Source: an uncultured Lysobacterales bacterium
GTDB taxonomy: Bacteria; Pseudomonadota; Gammaproteobacteria; Xanthomonadales; SZUA-36
Direction: 5' to 3'
Length of the DNA: 61,760 nt
Assembly (NCBI GenBank): GCA_937924405.1
Contig: CALDVW010000019.1
Location: 1-61,760, forward strand
Shown one piece after another: positions 1-9,024 of this stretch (position 1 is its first letter; the number at the start of each line of letters is the position of its first letter). The position numbers and the translations under genes are program-made. The notes under the pieces were generated by a model, which was given only the letters and a program-made list of their open reading frames with translations, did not search any database and had not been told where the DNA came from.

Positions 1-345
1 AAGATTGTCGCTGGTCCGGCCAACAACCAACTGGCCAACAACGAGGCGGGCAATGAACTGGAGAAACGGGGTATTCTGTATGCGCCGGATTACGCGGTTA
101 ACGCCGGCGGCCTGATGAATGTCTCCATCGAGTTCGAAGGCTGGAACCACGAACGCGCGTTAAGGATGACCCGGACGATCTATTACAACCTTGGAAGGAT
201 TTTCAGTATCGCCGAACGCGACGGTATTCCGACCTGGCAGGCCGCCGACCGAATGGCTGAAGAGCGTATTGCTACCCTGGGTCAGCTGAAAATGCCGTTC
301 ATGGGTAAACCTCACCGCTTCCCGGGACGTGATCGAAAACATTGA
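1..345 (+). CDS. Leucine/valine dehydrogenase, C-terminal part (5' end outside window)
   Basis: The open frame enters from the left edge and gives about 114 C-terminal residues. It opens with the motif KIVAGPANNQLA followed by YAPDYAVNAGGLMNV, which is the NAD-binding half of the Glu/Leu/Phe/Val dehydrogenase family and closest to the leucine/valine dehydrogenase branch. Such enzymes oxidatively deaminate branched-chain amino acids to 2-oxo acids with NAD. The start codon and catalytic lysine region lie outside the window. A thiolase and a 3-hydroxyacyl-CoA-type SDR follow on the same strand, which fits a role feeding branched-chain or acyl-CoA catabolism. Family assignment is firm; the exact substrate (Leu, Val or Phe) is not determinable from this piece. 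Confidence 0.85.
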   Translation, partial: KIVAGPANNQLANNEAGNELEKRGILYAPDYAVNAGGLMNVSIEFEGWNHERALRMTRTIYYNLGRIFSIAERDGIPTWQAADRMAEERIATLGQLKMPFMGKPHRFPGRDRKH

Positions 346-411
346 TCCGTGGCCCGTGCGCCCATACAAAGTAACAAAGCAATTCGTTTCTGATTCTGCG
401 GAGATTTTCGA

Positions 412-1590
412 ATGTCTGATCGTACAGTAGTGATTGTCGGCGCCAAGCGGACACCCATCGGCTCTTTCCAGGGCCAGTTCAGTAATTCCAGCGCCATTGA
501 TCTTGGCGCCGCCGCCATTGATGGTGCATTAAGACATGCCGGCATTGACGGCGCCGACGTCAGCGAAGTCATCATGGGTTGCGTATTACCGGCCGGCCTG
601 GGCCAGGCGCCGGCCCGCCAGGCATCGCTGAAAGCGGGGCTCCCTACCTCGGTGGGTTGTACGACGGTGAACAAAGTCTGTGGTTCCGGATTGAAAGCGG
701 TCATGCTCGGTCATGATGCGATCAGGGCAGGATCATCGGAAGTGGTTATTGCCGGTGGCATGGAGTCGATGACCAACGCACCCTATCTGCTGCCCAAGGC
801 GCGCGGCGGCCTGCGCATGGGACACGCCAAGGCGCTGGACCACATGTTCTGGGACGGCTTACAGAGTCCTTATGACCAGCAGATGATGGGTATGTTCGGC
901 GAGATGTGTGCAGACAAGTACGGATTCTCCCGCGTCGATCAGGATGGTTTCGCAGTGGCCTCAGTCGAGAGGGCACAGCGCGCGCTGCATGAGGGCGACT
1001 TCGTGAATGAAATCGTACCGGTCACGGTCAGCGAGCGACACGCGGAACATGTTGTCAACGAAGACGAAGAACCACACCGCTGCAATATTGGAAAAATTCC
1101 CACGCTGCGGCCCGCATTCAAGCCGGATGGGTCGGTAACGGCGGCGAACGCGTCCAAAATTTCTGACGGGGCCGCCGCCACCGTGTTGATGACGCAAGAG
1201 AAAGCGGAGCGACTCAAGCTCGAACCGCTGGCCAAAATCATTGCCCACGCAACCTTCGCACACGAACCCGAATGGTTTACCACCGCACCCTCGACCGCTG
1301 TTGCCGAGGTGGTTGAAAAGGCGGGCTGGGGCATGGACGATGTCGACCTGTTCGAAATCAATGAAGCCTTCGCTGCGGTGACCATGGCAGCCATGGCCGA
1401 TAACCGGCTCGACCATGAAAAAGTAAACGTCAACGGCGGTGCTTGTGCGCTTGGTCATCCGATCGGCGCTTCCGGCGCCCGCATCCTGGTGACCCTGATC
1501 CATGCCCTGCGCAAGCGCGGCCTGAAGCGAGGGGTTGCATCTCTGTGCCTTGGTGGCGGTGAAGCCGTTGCATTGGCCATAGAACTTTAG
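412..1590 (+). CDS. Acetyl-CoA C-acyltransferase (thiolase)
   Basis: This 392-residue protein has the full thiolase signature set. The acyl-accepting cysteine is C90 in [15 protein letters not shown] lies near residue 318, the histidine is H349 in [10 protein letters not shown] and the second cysteine is C379 in SLCLGGGEA. It is expected to catalyse reversible thiolytic cleavage of 3-ketoacyl-CoA, or condensation of two acetyl-CoA, in the cytoplasm as a tetramer. Its length is normal for the AtoB/PhaA type. The gene sits 66 bases after the leucine dehydrogenase and 57 bases before an SDR of the 3-hydroxyacyl-CoA dehydrogenase kind, suggesting a small amino-acid or fatty-acid degradation operon. 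Whether it is degradative or biosynthetic cannot be told from sequence. Confidence 0.92.
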   Translation: MSDRTVVIVGAKRTPIGSFQGQFSNSSAIDLGAAAIDGALRHAGIDGADVSEVIMGCVLPAGLGQAPARQASLKAGLPTSVGCTTVNKVCGSGLKAVMLGHDAIRAGSSEVVIAGGMESMTNAPYLLPKARGGLRMGHAKALDHMFWDGLQSPYDQQMMGMFGEMCADKYGFSRVDQDGFAVASVERAQRALHEGDFVNEIVPVTVSERHAEHVVNEDEEPHRCNIGKIPTLRPAFKPDGSVTAANASKISDGAAATVLMTQEKAERLKLEPLAKIIAHATFAHEPEWFTTAPSTAVAEVVEKAGWGMDDVDLFEINEAFAAVTMAAMADNRLDHEKVNVNGGACALGHPIGASGARILVTLIHALRKRGLKRGVASLCLGGGEAVALAIEL

Positions 1591-1647
1591 CGAATTTGCC
1601 ATCAAAAAGGTAAACTGAACCATCAAATTCAGGAAGGAGTGATCCCC

Positions 1648-2409
1648 ATGCAGTTAAACCAGGTTAAAGCACTGGTGACCGGAGGCGTTTCGGGCCTTGG
1701 ACTGGCCGTTACAAGCCATATCATCGCCAATGGCGGCAAGGCGGTCATGCTGGACGTCAACGACGAAGCCGGCGCGACGGCTGAATCGGAGGTGGGCGCG
1801 AAATACCTGCGTACCGACGTCACATCTGAAGAAGGCGTCATTGCAGCAGTTGAGCAAGTGGCCGAAATCAACGGCGGACTGAATGTTGCAATGAACTGCG
1901 CAGGCATTATTGGCGCCGGCCGGGTACTCGGGCGGGAAGCCCCTATGCCGCTTTCGTTTTTTGCCACGACGATCAACGTCAACCTGGTCGGCAGCTTCAA
2001 CGTGGCCAAAGCGGCCGCCAGCGTGATGCAGCACAATGACCCAATGGAAGACGGCGAGAAGGGTGTCATTATCAACACAGCCTCGGTAGCGGCCTATGAA
2101 GGCCAAATCGGCCAGGCAGCTTATGCTGCTTCGAAGGGCGGCCTGGTTGGCATGACCCTGCCCATGGCGCGGGAACTTTCCCGTTTCGGAATCCGTGTCA
2201 TGACCATCGCACCGGGCATCTTCTGGACCCCAATGGTCGACGGGATGCCCGAGCACATACAGGAATCCCTGTCCGCATCCATCCCCTTCCCCTCCCGCCT
2301 GGGACGTTCTGAAGAATTTGCAGTGCTGGCAGGAAATATCATTGAAAGCCCCTATCTGAATGGCACCACCATCCGACTGGATGGCGCGGTCAGACTGGCG
2401 CCGAAATAG
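1648..2409 (+). CDS. SDR oxidoreductase, 3-hydroxyacyl-CoA dehydrogenase type 2-like
   Basis: A 253-residue classical short-chain dehydrogenase. The Rossmann glycine motif TGGVSGLG is near residue 12, the NAD-type acidic turn VMLDVND near 35, NCAG near 84, the catalytic Ser in NTASVAAYEG near 142, and YAASK near 158. The stretch after YAASK (GLVGMTLPMARELSRFGIRV) and the IAPGIFWTPMV loop resemble HSD17B10-like 3-hydroxyacyl-CoA dehydrogenases of isoleucine and fatty-acid degradation. I place the start at ATG 1648 because a strong ribosome binding site, AGGAAGGAG, lies at 1631-1639; an in-frame GTG at 1639 would sit on top of that site. The neighbouring thiolase supports a beta-oxidation-type role. 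Substrate is inferred. Confidence 0.85.
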   Translation: MQLNQVKALVTGGVSGLGLAVTSHIIANGGKAVMLDVNDEAGATAESEVGAKYLRTDVTSEEGVIAAVEQVAEINGGLNVAMNCAGIIGAGRVLGREAPMPLSFFATTINVNLVGSFNVAKAAASVMQHNDPMEDGEKGVIINTASVAAYEGQIGQAAYAASKGGLVGMTLPMARELSRFGIRVMTIAPGIFWTPMVDGMPEHIQESLSASIPFPSRLGRSEEFAVLAGNIIESPYLNGTTIRLDGAVRLAPK

Positions 2410-2434
2410 CGGCGCCGGATAAGCTGGAGAAAAT

Positions 2435-2842
2435 ATGGAAACCTTTTCCGAAGTCCGGAAACATATTCTTGATCTGTACGAACTGAGAACTGACGAACCG
2501 TTCATTGTCAGCTTCGAATATGCCATCAAGGGCAACGACCGCCGGCAAAGCATTTTCCTGGCCGAACTCGAAACAGCCGATGGCCGTCGTGTATTGCGGG
2601 TTGAAACCCCGGTGGCGCCGCTGGAAGATCTGGATGCTGAAAAATGCCTGCGGATCAATCTCACCCAACGGGTAGGCTATCTTGCGGTCGGCGACCTGGA
2701 TGGTGTGCCCTATATCAAGATGTGCGAAAACCTGCCCTATGCATTTGTTGGTGAACAGGAATTGGATTACACCATCAGAAACGTCGCGCAAACCGCCGAC
2801 AAAATGGAGCAGTTTCTGGAACCGGGCAGAGACATATCCTGA
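2435..2842 (+). CDS. Hypothetical protein, 135 aa, acidic, soluble
   Basis: I do not recognise this protein with confidence. It is acidic, has no signal peptide or membrane segment, and is predicted cytoplasmic. The pattern of alternating strands and helices (EPFIVSFEYAIKG, RRVLRVETPVAP, then VGYLAVGDLDGVPYIKMCENLPY and a C-terminal amphipathic helix containing TIRNVAQTADKMEQFL) is reminiscent of the YbjN / type III chaperone-like alpha-beta fold, but this is only a shape resemblance. It starts 25 bases after the SDR gene and ends 39 bases before the MscS-type channel gene, on the same strand, so it could be co-transcribed with either. Its coding character is supported by a long open frame, a plausible RBS (GCTGGAGAAA) and sensible composition. 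Confidence 0.7.
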   Translation: METFSEVRKHILDLYELRTDEPFIVSFEYAIKGNDRRQSIFLAELETADGRRVLRVETPVAPLEDLDAEKCLRINLTQRVGYLAVGDLDGVPYIKMCENLPYAFVGEQELDYTIRNVAQTADKMEQFLEPGRDIS

Positions 2843-2870
2843 CCGTCTTGATTTTTTCAGTTGTCCTGGT

Positions 2871-2876
2871 AGGAGG
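2871..2876 (+). promoter_or_regulatory. Strong Shine-Dalgarno of the MscS-type gene
   Basis: AGGAGG lies five bases before the ATG at 2882. It is one of the two perfect Shine-Dalgarno sites in the window (the other precedes rpoH) and fixes the start of the channel gene. Confidence 0.8.
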
Positions 2877-2881
2877 CAATA

Positions 2882-3715
2882 ATGGAATTTGTTACTGAAT
2901 CGTTCGTCCCGGTGATTGTGGGTTGGGCTGTAAAAATCCTTCTGGCCCTGGTCGTCTATATCGTCGGGAAGTGGGTCGCAAAGAAAATCACGAGCCTCGT
3001 TCGTAATCTTATGATACGCGCGGAAGTCGATGAAACCCTTATTAATTTCCTCGCCAACATCGTATACGCCATTCTTCTGGTTGCCGTTATCCTTGCGGCC
3101 CTCGATATTCTCGGCGTTCCGGTAACATCCTTGCTGGCTGTCCTCGGCGCCGCCGGCCTCGCTGTAGGCCTGGCGCTCAAGGATTCGCTAGGAAACTTCG
3201 CGGCCGGCGTGATGCTGGTGTTGTTCCGCCCCTTCAAAAAAGGTGATTTCGTGGAAGCTGCCGGCGTTTCGGGGACAGTGACCGAAGTGCGGATTTTCAG
3301 CACCATTCTCACCACTCCGGACAACAAGCAAATCATGATTCCGAACGGACAGGTCGGAGCAGCTACGATCACCAACTACTCGGCCAACGATCAGCGCCGG
3401 GTGGACCTGGTATTCGGTGTCGGTTACGACGACGACCTCAAGGTCGTACGCGGCGTGCTGGAGAAAATATGTGAACGACACCCGATGATCCTGGACGATC
3501 CCGCTTGCAAGATCTTTGTTTCAAACCTCGGCGACAGCAGTGTAGATTTTTCTGTCAGGCCCTGGGTGATGAGCGAAAATTACTGGACCGTTTATTCCGA
3601 CCTGCTCGAACAAGGCAAGATTGAGCTCGAAGCGGCAGGTTGCAACATCCCTTACCCGCAAAGGGATTTACACTTGCATCACCAGAATCCCATCAGCGAG
3701 CTGTTAAAGGGCTGA
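2882..3715 (+). CDS. mscS: Small-conductance mechanosensitive channel, MscS family
   Basis: A 277-residue inner-membrane protein of typical MscS length. Three hydrophobic segments lie near residues 7-30, 50-72 and 80-105. The third is the glycine/alanine-rich pore helix (LGAAGLAVGLALKDSLGNFAAG), followed by the conserved LFRPFKKGDFV hinge and a beta domain with the strand pattern ending IPNGQV. The C-terminal alpha/beta domain is complete. The family forms heptamers that open on membrane tension and release solutes after hypo-osmotic shock. A perfect AGGAGG ribosome binding site precedes the start, and a good intrinsic terminator follows 21 bases after the stop, so it ends its transcription unit. 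Orthology to E. coli MscS proper, rather than a paralogue, is likely but not proven. Confidence 0.9.
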   Translation: MEFVTESFVPVIVGWAVKILLALVVYIVGKWVAKKITSLVRNLMIRAEVDETLINFLANIVYAILLVAVILAALDILGVPVTSLLAVLGAAGLAVGLALKDSLGNFAAGVMLVLFRPFKKGDFVEAAGVSGTVTEVRIFSTILTTPDNKQIMIPNGQVGAATITNYSANDQRRVDLVFGVGYDDDLKVVRGVLEKICERHPMILDDPACKIFVSNLGDSSVDFSVRPWVMSENYWTVYSDLLEQGKIELEAAGCNIPYPQRDLHLHHQNPISELLKG

Positions 3716-3736
3716 AGCTTACATAATGGACAGGTA

Positions 3737-3764
3737 AAAAACGGTCGCTTCTGCGGCCGTTTTT
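3737..3764 (+). terminator. Rho-independent terminator after mscS
   Basis: A 12-bp stem (AAAAACGGTCGC pairing with GCGGCCGTTTTT, one G-U pair) closes a TTCT loop and ends in five T. It lies between mscS and adhC, which face the same way, so it separates the two transcription units. Confidence 0.85.
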
Positions 3765-3808
3765 CAAATGACCCGCTATACTTATCTAAACCATTTTCTG
3801 AAGAATAA

Positions 3809-4927
<1,119 letters not shown>

Positions 4928-4940
4928 ACAGGCAGGCCTT

Positions 4941-5771
4941 ATGAAAACCCTCTCAACAACCGCCTCATTCGGTGGCGAAATCCGGCGGGTGCAGCATCGC
5001 TCGGAAGTCTGCGACTGCGACATGATTTTTGGCATCTTTCTGCCACCGCAAGCAAGCAAGGCCCCGGTTCCCGTTCTCTACTGGCTGTCCGGCCTGACCT
5101 GCACCGACGAAAATTTCATGATCAAGTCAGGCGCCCAGCGAGTGGCTGCCGAGTTGGGGCTGGCCATCGTCTGTCCGGACACCAGCCCCCGTGGCACTGA
5201 CTTCCCCGGTGAGCATGATAGTTACGATTTCGGCTCCGGCGCCGGCTTTTATGTCAATGCAACGCAGGAACCGTGGTCGCGTCACTATCACATGTTCGAT
5301 TACGTCACCTCGGAACTTCCCAATTTGATAAACGAGCACTTTCCGGTCACCGGGAAGTCCGGTATCAGTGGTCATTCAATGGGCGGTCATGGCGCGTTGG
5401 TCTGTTATCTCAGAAACCCGGGCATGTACCACTCAGTTTCCGCTTTCGCCCCCATCTGTCACCCTTCGGACTGTAGCTGGGGGCAAAAAGCACTGGCCAG
5501 CTACCTGGGCGAAGACCGCAATGACTGGACTCAGTACGACGCCGCCCTGTTGATTGGCGACGCGAAGGAAAATCTGCCCCTGCTGATCGACCAGGGCAGC
5601 GCCGATGAATGGCTGACCGACCAGTTAAAACCGGGCGCCCTCGAACAGGCGTGCATCGCCAGCCATTATCCGCTGGAACTCCGGATGCAGGAAGGTTACG
5701 ACCACAGTTATTTTTTCATCTCCACCTTCATGGAAGACCATCTCAGACATCACGCAAAAGCACTTTTGTAA
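4941..5771 (+). CDS. fghA: S-formylglutathione hydrolase
   Basis: A 276-residue alpha/beta hydrolase of esterase D type. The nucleophile elbow is GHSMGG with S146, the conserved LSGLTCTDENF segment is near residue 50, and the catalytic histidine lies in GYDHSYFF near residue 254. It hydrolyses S-formylglutathione to formate and glutathione, completing the pathway begun by adhC immediately upstream with a 13-base gap. Its last 22 bases overlap the 3' end of the converging thioredoxin-like gene on the other strand, so neither gene can have a private terminator there. Length and motifs are normal for the family. Confidence 0.95.
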   Translation: MKTLSTTASFGGEIRRVQHRSEVCDCDMIFGIFLPPQASKAPVPVLYWLSGLTCTDENFMIKSGAQRVAAELGLAIVCPDTSPRGTDFPGEHDSYDFGSGAGFYVNATQEPWSRHYHMFDYVTSELPNLINEHFPVTGKSGISGHSMGGHGALVCYLRNPGMYHSVSAFAPICHPSDCSWGQKALASYLGEDRNDWTQYDAALLIGDAKENLPLLIDQGSADEWLTDQLKPGALEQACIASHYPLELRMQEGYDHSYFFISTFMEDHLRHHAKALL

Positions 5772-6343
5772 ATATGTAGCAGCTTGTAGCGAATCCACAA
5801 TCCGATTGTAGTCGAGTAGCCAGCTGACCGGCTGCTGATGGCGCCGTCGGCATCAATCACGTAATAGGTCGGAAACGCCCTGATCGACCAATCAGATGCG
5901 GTCCTGCCGGTGCCCATCAGTACCGGTAGATCAATGCCCGTCTCGTCGACAAACTCCTGAACCTCACCGGAATCGGCGTAGTCGAGAGCAATCGCAGTGG
6001 CCCAGGCGATCCGGCCATCGGCAACGAGACTGTCAAGATTGCCGATGCTGGTCCGGCAATAGAAACACCAGGGCGCGAAAAAATATACTACCCCGGGCTC
6101 GCCTTTGTTGGTCGCACTGCGGACACCACTGCCGTCCAGCAGAGCGAGCAGGGTTTCCGGCGCGGCTTCGTCATTGAGAAGATACCGAGTTTGCCAGCTG
6201 TGAATGGCAAAAAAGACGACGGCAATAAGCAAAACATCTAATGCCAGTGAAAGCCAGAATCGGGAACGGATCTTCCGCCAGGTTTTTTGGATTCCGGAAA
6301 TCAATGACTGCTGCTTCTCAAGATCAGGGGCGCCCCCGGTCAC
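5750..6343 (-). CDS. Membrane-anchored thioredoxin-like (TlpA/ResA-type) protein
   Basis: About 197 residues. After a basic N-terminal segment there is a single membrane helix (LSLALDVLLIAVVFFAIHSW), then a periplasmic thioredoxin fold with redox motif WCFYC in YFFAPWCFYCRTS, a cis-proline region FPTYYVIDADG and a short tail. It is probably a thiol-disulfide oxidoreductase of the kind used in cytochrome c or other envelope protein maturation. No ATG exists near the N-terminus. I chose GTG 6343, which overlaps the TGA of the upstream alkyltransferase-like gene in the common GTGA arrangement; GTG 6361 would add six residues. The 3' end overlaps fghA by 22 bases. The partner protein is unknown. 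Confidence 0.8.
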   Translation of the reverse strand: MTGGAPDLEKQQSLISGIQKTWRKIRSRFWLSLALDVLLIAVVFFAIHSWQTRYLLNDEAAPETLLALLDGSGVRSATNKGEPGVVYFFAPWCFYCRTSIGNLDSLVADGRIAWATAIALDYADSGEVQEFVDETGIDLPVLMGTGRTASDWSIRAFPTYYVIDADGAISSRSAGYSTTIGLWIRYKLLHIYKSAFA

Positions 6344-6735
6344 CACGGGGGCTCGCCCCACAACAGATGATCGAGGGCGCCCTGGTAGCCGAATCGATCA
6401 AGATCAATCTTGCCGTTCAGGAACACGATGCCTTCGTTTTCCAGCAGTTCTTTTTGCCGGCGAAAACCAGAGCTGTCTTCGGGTAATGAAATCTTTCCCT
6501 GAGCGTTGACTACCCGGTGCCAGGGCAGCGTCATTCCTTTGGGCGCCCGTCGCATTGCCTGACTCACCCGCCGGGCGGCACGGCTCATTCCGGCGAGGCG
6601 AGCGACTTCTCCGTAAGTCAGAACATGGCCACGCGGAATGCCTTGCACGACTTGCCAGACCTTTTTCACAAATCGATCAAAATCGGAAGTAATATTCGGT
6701 AAGTTTTTCGCCCGTTTATTCACGCCGGTAAACAT
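6340..6735 (-). CDS. atl: Alkyltransferase-like DNA repair protein (ATL), Trp in place of acceptor Cys
   Basis: A 131-residue protein with the DNA-binding domain of O6-alkylguanine-DNA alkyltransferases. The helix-turn-helix and arginine-finger region is SRAARRVSQAMRRAP near residues 51-65. The active-site motif, normally PCHRV, reads PWHRVV, with W72 where the alkyl-accepting cysteine should be. This is the defining feature of ATL proteins, which bind O6-alkylguanine without transferring the alkyl group and recruit nucleotide excision repair. The N-terminal domain of full-length Ogt is absent, as usual for ATLs. It lies immediately upstream of the thioredoxin-like gene (4-base overlap with the chosen start) and close to formaldehyde detoxification genes. 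Confidence 0.93.
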   Translation of the reverse strand: MFTGVNKRAKNLPNITSDFDRFVKKVWQVVQGIPRGHVLTYGEVARLAGMSRAARRVSQAMRRAPKGMTLPWHRVVNAQGKISLPEDSSGFRRQKELLENEGIVFLNGKIDLDRFGYQGALDHLLWGEPPW

Positions 6736-6785
6736 TGCCTGCTCAGTGTATCCTTGGATTCTAGCTTACGAGGGATTATGAAAAC

Positions 6786-7421
6786 ATGACTGTTCAAGCC
6801 GACACACGATTGAGAAGACTGCCTGAGCGCGGCAGCCAGGACTTTGATCTCGCCTGCTCGATCATTGATGAAGCACGGATATGCCACGTGGGATTCACAC
6901 TGGATGAACAACCCTATGTCATTCCCATGGCGCTGGGAAGGGATGGAAAAAATCTGCTGCTGCATGGTTCGGTCGTCAGCAGAGTCATGCTTAACCTTAC
7001 CGGCGGGCTGCCCTGTTGTGTCACCATCACACATCTGGATGGACTGGTTCTGGCCCGATCCGCCTTTCATTCTTCTATGAACTATCGTTCCCTGATGATT
7101 TTTGGCTCAGCCTGCGAGATTTCTGACCTGGAGCAAAAAAATCGTGGCCTGGATATCCTGGTGGAACATCTTGCTCCCGGCCGCCGCGTCGAGTTGCGTG
7201 GTTCTACCCGCAAGGAACTGAATGCAACGACCCTGCTTTCCCTGCCCATTGAAGCTTTCAGTATCAAGAGCCGCAGCGGACCGCCCAGTGATGCCGCGTC
7301 GGATATCGACGCCGCGGTTTGGGCCGGTGTTGTGCCTTTTCGATTGATCACAGACGAAGCGCTGGATGCTCCGGACATGACGATGAACATTCCGCTGCCT
7401 GATTATCTCAGGACTTTGTAA
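6786..7421 (+). CDS. Pyridoxamine 5'-phosphate oxidase-family flavin-binding protein
   Basis: A 211-residue split-barrel protein of the PNPOx-like, COG3467/NimA-related family. Diagnostic stretches are the CHVGFTLDEQPYVIPM strand pair near residue 35, LLLHGSVVSRVMLNL near 57, CCVTITHLDGLVLARSAFHSSMNYRS near 80, and a C-terminal VWAGVVPFRL segment. Members bind FMN, F420 or heme, and physiological substrates are mostly unknown; the NimA branch reduces nitro compounds. It is cytoplasmic with no signal. It diverges from the ATL gene across a 50-base gap, which must hold both promoters, and converges on the squalene-synthase-like gene with only seven bases between stops. Function beyond the fold is not assigned. 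Confidence 0.82.
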   Translation: MTVQADTRLRRLPERGSQDFDLACSIIDEARICHVGFTLDEQPYVIPMALGRDGKNLLLHGSVVSRVMLNLTGGLPCCVTITHLDGLVLARSAFHSSMNYRSLMIFGSACEISDLEQKNRGLDILVEHLAPGRRVELRGSTRKELNATTLLSLPIEAFSIKSRSGPPSDAASDIDAAVWAGVVPFRLITDEALDAPDMTMNIPLPDYLRTL

Positions 7422-7428
7422 GTCGGTT

Positions 7429-8295
7429 TCACGTATTTCTGCGTGCCGAGTTCCAGGCAGCCAGCAGATCCCCAGGACCCAGTCGACCCAATTCAAAGGG
7501 ATGACGGTCAGGGCTCAGCTTCTTCAGCCGCTTCAGTTTCCGTAAATGCAGGCCGGAAATGACGTGAAGGTGGCGCAATTTTGACCGGGTGGCTGGACGG
7601 TGCTCCCGTTGCCCGGAGCATTTGGTACCCCACTCAATCCCGATATTCATCATTTCAGAAAACAGTTCGACAACCGGGCCAGACCGAGGCTTGCGCAAAA
7701 CAGCATCCTGGTTGACTCCGTGCTTTGCCCGCAAGCTGAGCGGCAGCCAGCGGTACCTTCCCGCACTGTTTTCACCTGAACTTTCCCTGATGAACTGCAT
7801 TAATCCGCTGCAGGCAGACAACTCCGGGTTCCAGTCGAGCTCTCCTTCCCCGATGCCGCATATTCTGGCTTCCATCTCCAATTGAGGTTGAGAAAGCTGC
7901 TGGCACCGGGCTTTCAAATCTTCAACGTCTGCAGGGGCTGGCAGGTCCAGCCTGGCCTCCGCCCGATCCAGCAGCCTGGTCAGGCTTTGGGTATCCAAAG
8001 CAGGGGCGGCTCCCGTCCGAACCAGTTCTTTTAGCGCCGGGTGATGGCTGTGGGTGAGATCACGATGGATACATTCCAATCTCCACCATCTCAGTTTGTT
8101 CCGTGCAATTTCTTCATCGGAATGCATGGTGCAGGCCTGTTCAATCACTGAAAACAATGCATAAAGCGCCAGTAATTTCTCTGCCACCCTGGGTGGGGCG
8201 AATACATGGGAAACCCGAAAAAGCCGGTTGGTCTTTGTAACCTGCTCCCAGCAGTAAAGTTCATCGTTGCCTTGGCCGGAAGTGGCGACAGTCAT
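7429..8295 (-). CDS. Squalene/phytoene synthase-superfamily protein, Asp-rich motif missing
   Basis: A 288-residue all-helical protein. The segment LLALYALFSVIEQA followed by EEIARNKLRWWRLE (residues about 40-75) is the hallmark of the trans-prenyl-head-to-head synthase superfamily, COG1562, including the mitochondrial complex I factor NDUFAF6. The first aspartate-rich motif, normally DDxxD after ALYA, is replaced by FSVIEQACTMHSDEE, and I see no clear second DxxxD, so prenyl diphosphate chemistry is doubtful. It is the last gene of the efp-mtaD-ubiG-gph run, 54 bases after gph, next to ubiquinone biosynthesis. A role in quinone or respiratory-complex assembly is an inference from context and from NDUFAF6. 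No membrane segment is evident. Confidence 0.75.
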   Translation of the reverse strand: MTVATSGQGNDELYCWEQVTKTNRLFRVSHVFAPPRVAEKLLALYALFSVIEQACTMHSDEEIARNKLRWWRLECIHRDLTHSHHPALKELVRTGAAPALDTQSLTRLLDRAEARLDLPAPADVEDLKARCQQLSQPQLEMEARICGIGEGELDWNPELSACSGLMQFIRESSGENSAGRYRWLPLSLRAKHGVNQDAVLRKPRSGPVVELFSEMMNIGIEWGTKCSGQREHRPATRSKLRHLHVISGLHLRKLKRLKKLSPDRHPFELGRLGPGDLLAAWNSARRNT

Positions 8296-8349
8296 AATAG
8301 CGGTCCCTGTTACTCTCGGTGATGAAGCATTCGCCTCCCGGGCGGAAGC

Positions 8350-9024
8350 TCAGGCGGCCGTTGTCTGCATGTGCCGGACCAGATCAATCAATTCAGCGGG
8401 GTGGTGCAATTGCAAGCTGTCATTGACCAGATCGCCCTTCAGTTCACCGGAGCCATAACCATAATGAGCCGCAGCGGTCTGGGTGCCTGCCGCTTTTCCA
8501 GCCTGAATATCCCTGATATCGTCTCCGACAAACAACACTTCTGCGGGAATCGTCTGGAGAATGCCGCACGCCAGGCTGACGGGCGCCGGATGTGGTTTGC
8601 TCTGGCTGAGCGTATCGCCGCATACAACGCAGGAAATGCCGTTGCCGAGATTCGCCGCCTCGATGATGGGATGTGTCAGGTACTCGGGCTTGTTGGTCAC
8701 CAGCCCCCACGGAATTTCAGCCTCCGCAAGGGCCTCCAGCAACTCGGGAACACCGTCGTATAGAGAGGAGTGGCGATAACTGTTGACGGCGTAGTGCTCC
8801 AGAAACCGCGTTCGCCACGTTTCCAGGGTCACTTCGTCGGCTTCCGGCATGCCCTGTTTAAGAAGTCCGATTGCCCCCCTGGATGCATACTGGCTCATTT
8901 CCGAAAGCGGCAGGGGTGGCAGTCCTTCGGTTTGCCGCACCCAGTTCAGGGAACCCACCAGGTCCGGGGCAGAATCCAGCAGGGTTCCGTCCAGGTCGAA
9001 CAGCATGGCCTTAATCGTCTTCAT
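8350..9024 (-). CDS. gph: HAD-family phosphatase (phosphoglycolate or MurNAc-6-phosphate type)
   Basis: A 224-residue HAD subfamily IA hydrolase. Motif I is FDLDGTLLDS at residues 9-18, motif II VTNK near residue 110, the motif III lysine lies in SKPHPAP, and motif IV is FVGDDIRDIQAG. The cap domain is the usual helical C1 type. It could dephosphorylate 2-phosphoglycolate or, as MupP does in Pseudomonas, N-acetylmuramic acid 6-phosphate; the ubiG-adjacent position matches that of Pseudomonas mupP. The start ATG overlaps the ubiG stop by four bases, indicating translational coupling. Family assignment is secure; the substrate is not. Confidence 0.85.
   Translation of the reverse strand: MKTIKAMLFDLDGTLLDSAPDLVGSLNWVRQTEGLPPLPLSEMSQYASRGAIGLLKQGMPEADEVTLETWRTRFLEHYAVNSYRHSSLYDGVPELLEALAEAEIPWGLVTNKPEYLTHPIIEAANLGNGISCVVCGDTLSQSKPHPAPVSLACGILQTIPAEVLFVGDDIRDIQAGKAAGTQTAAAHYGYGSGELKGDLVNDSLQLHHPAELIDLVRHMQTTAA

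Noticed and set aside
961-1626. 221-residue minus-strand frame opposite the thiolase
   Set aside because: Antisense shadow of the thiolase; composition is rich in residues typical of reversed codons and shows no recognisable domain.
1654-2664. 336-residue minus-strand open frame opposite the SDR gene
   Set aside because: It lies antisense to a well-supported SDR gene with all motifs, and its translation shows no family features; high GC at codon third positions opens shadow frames.
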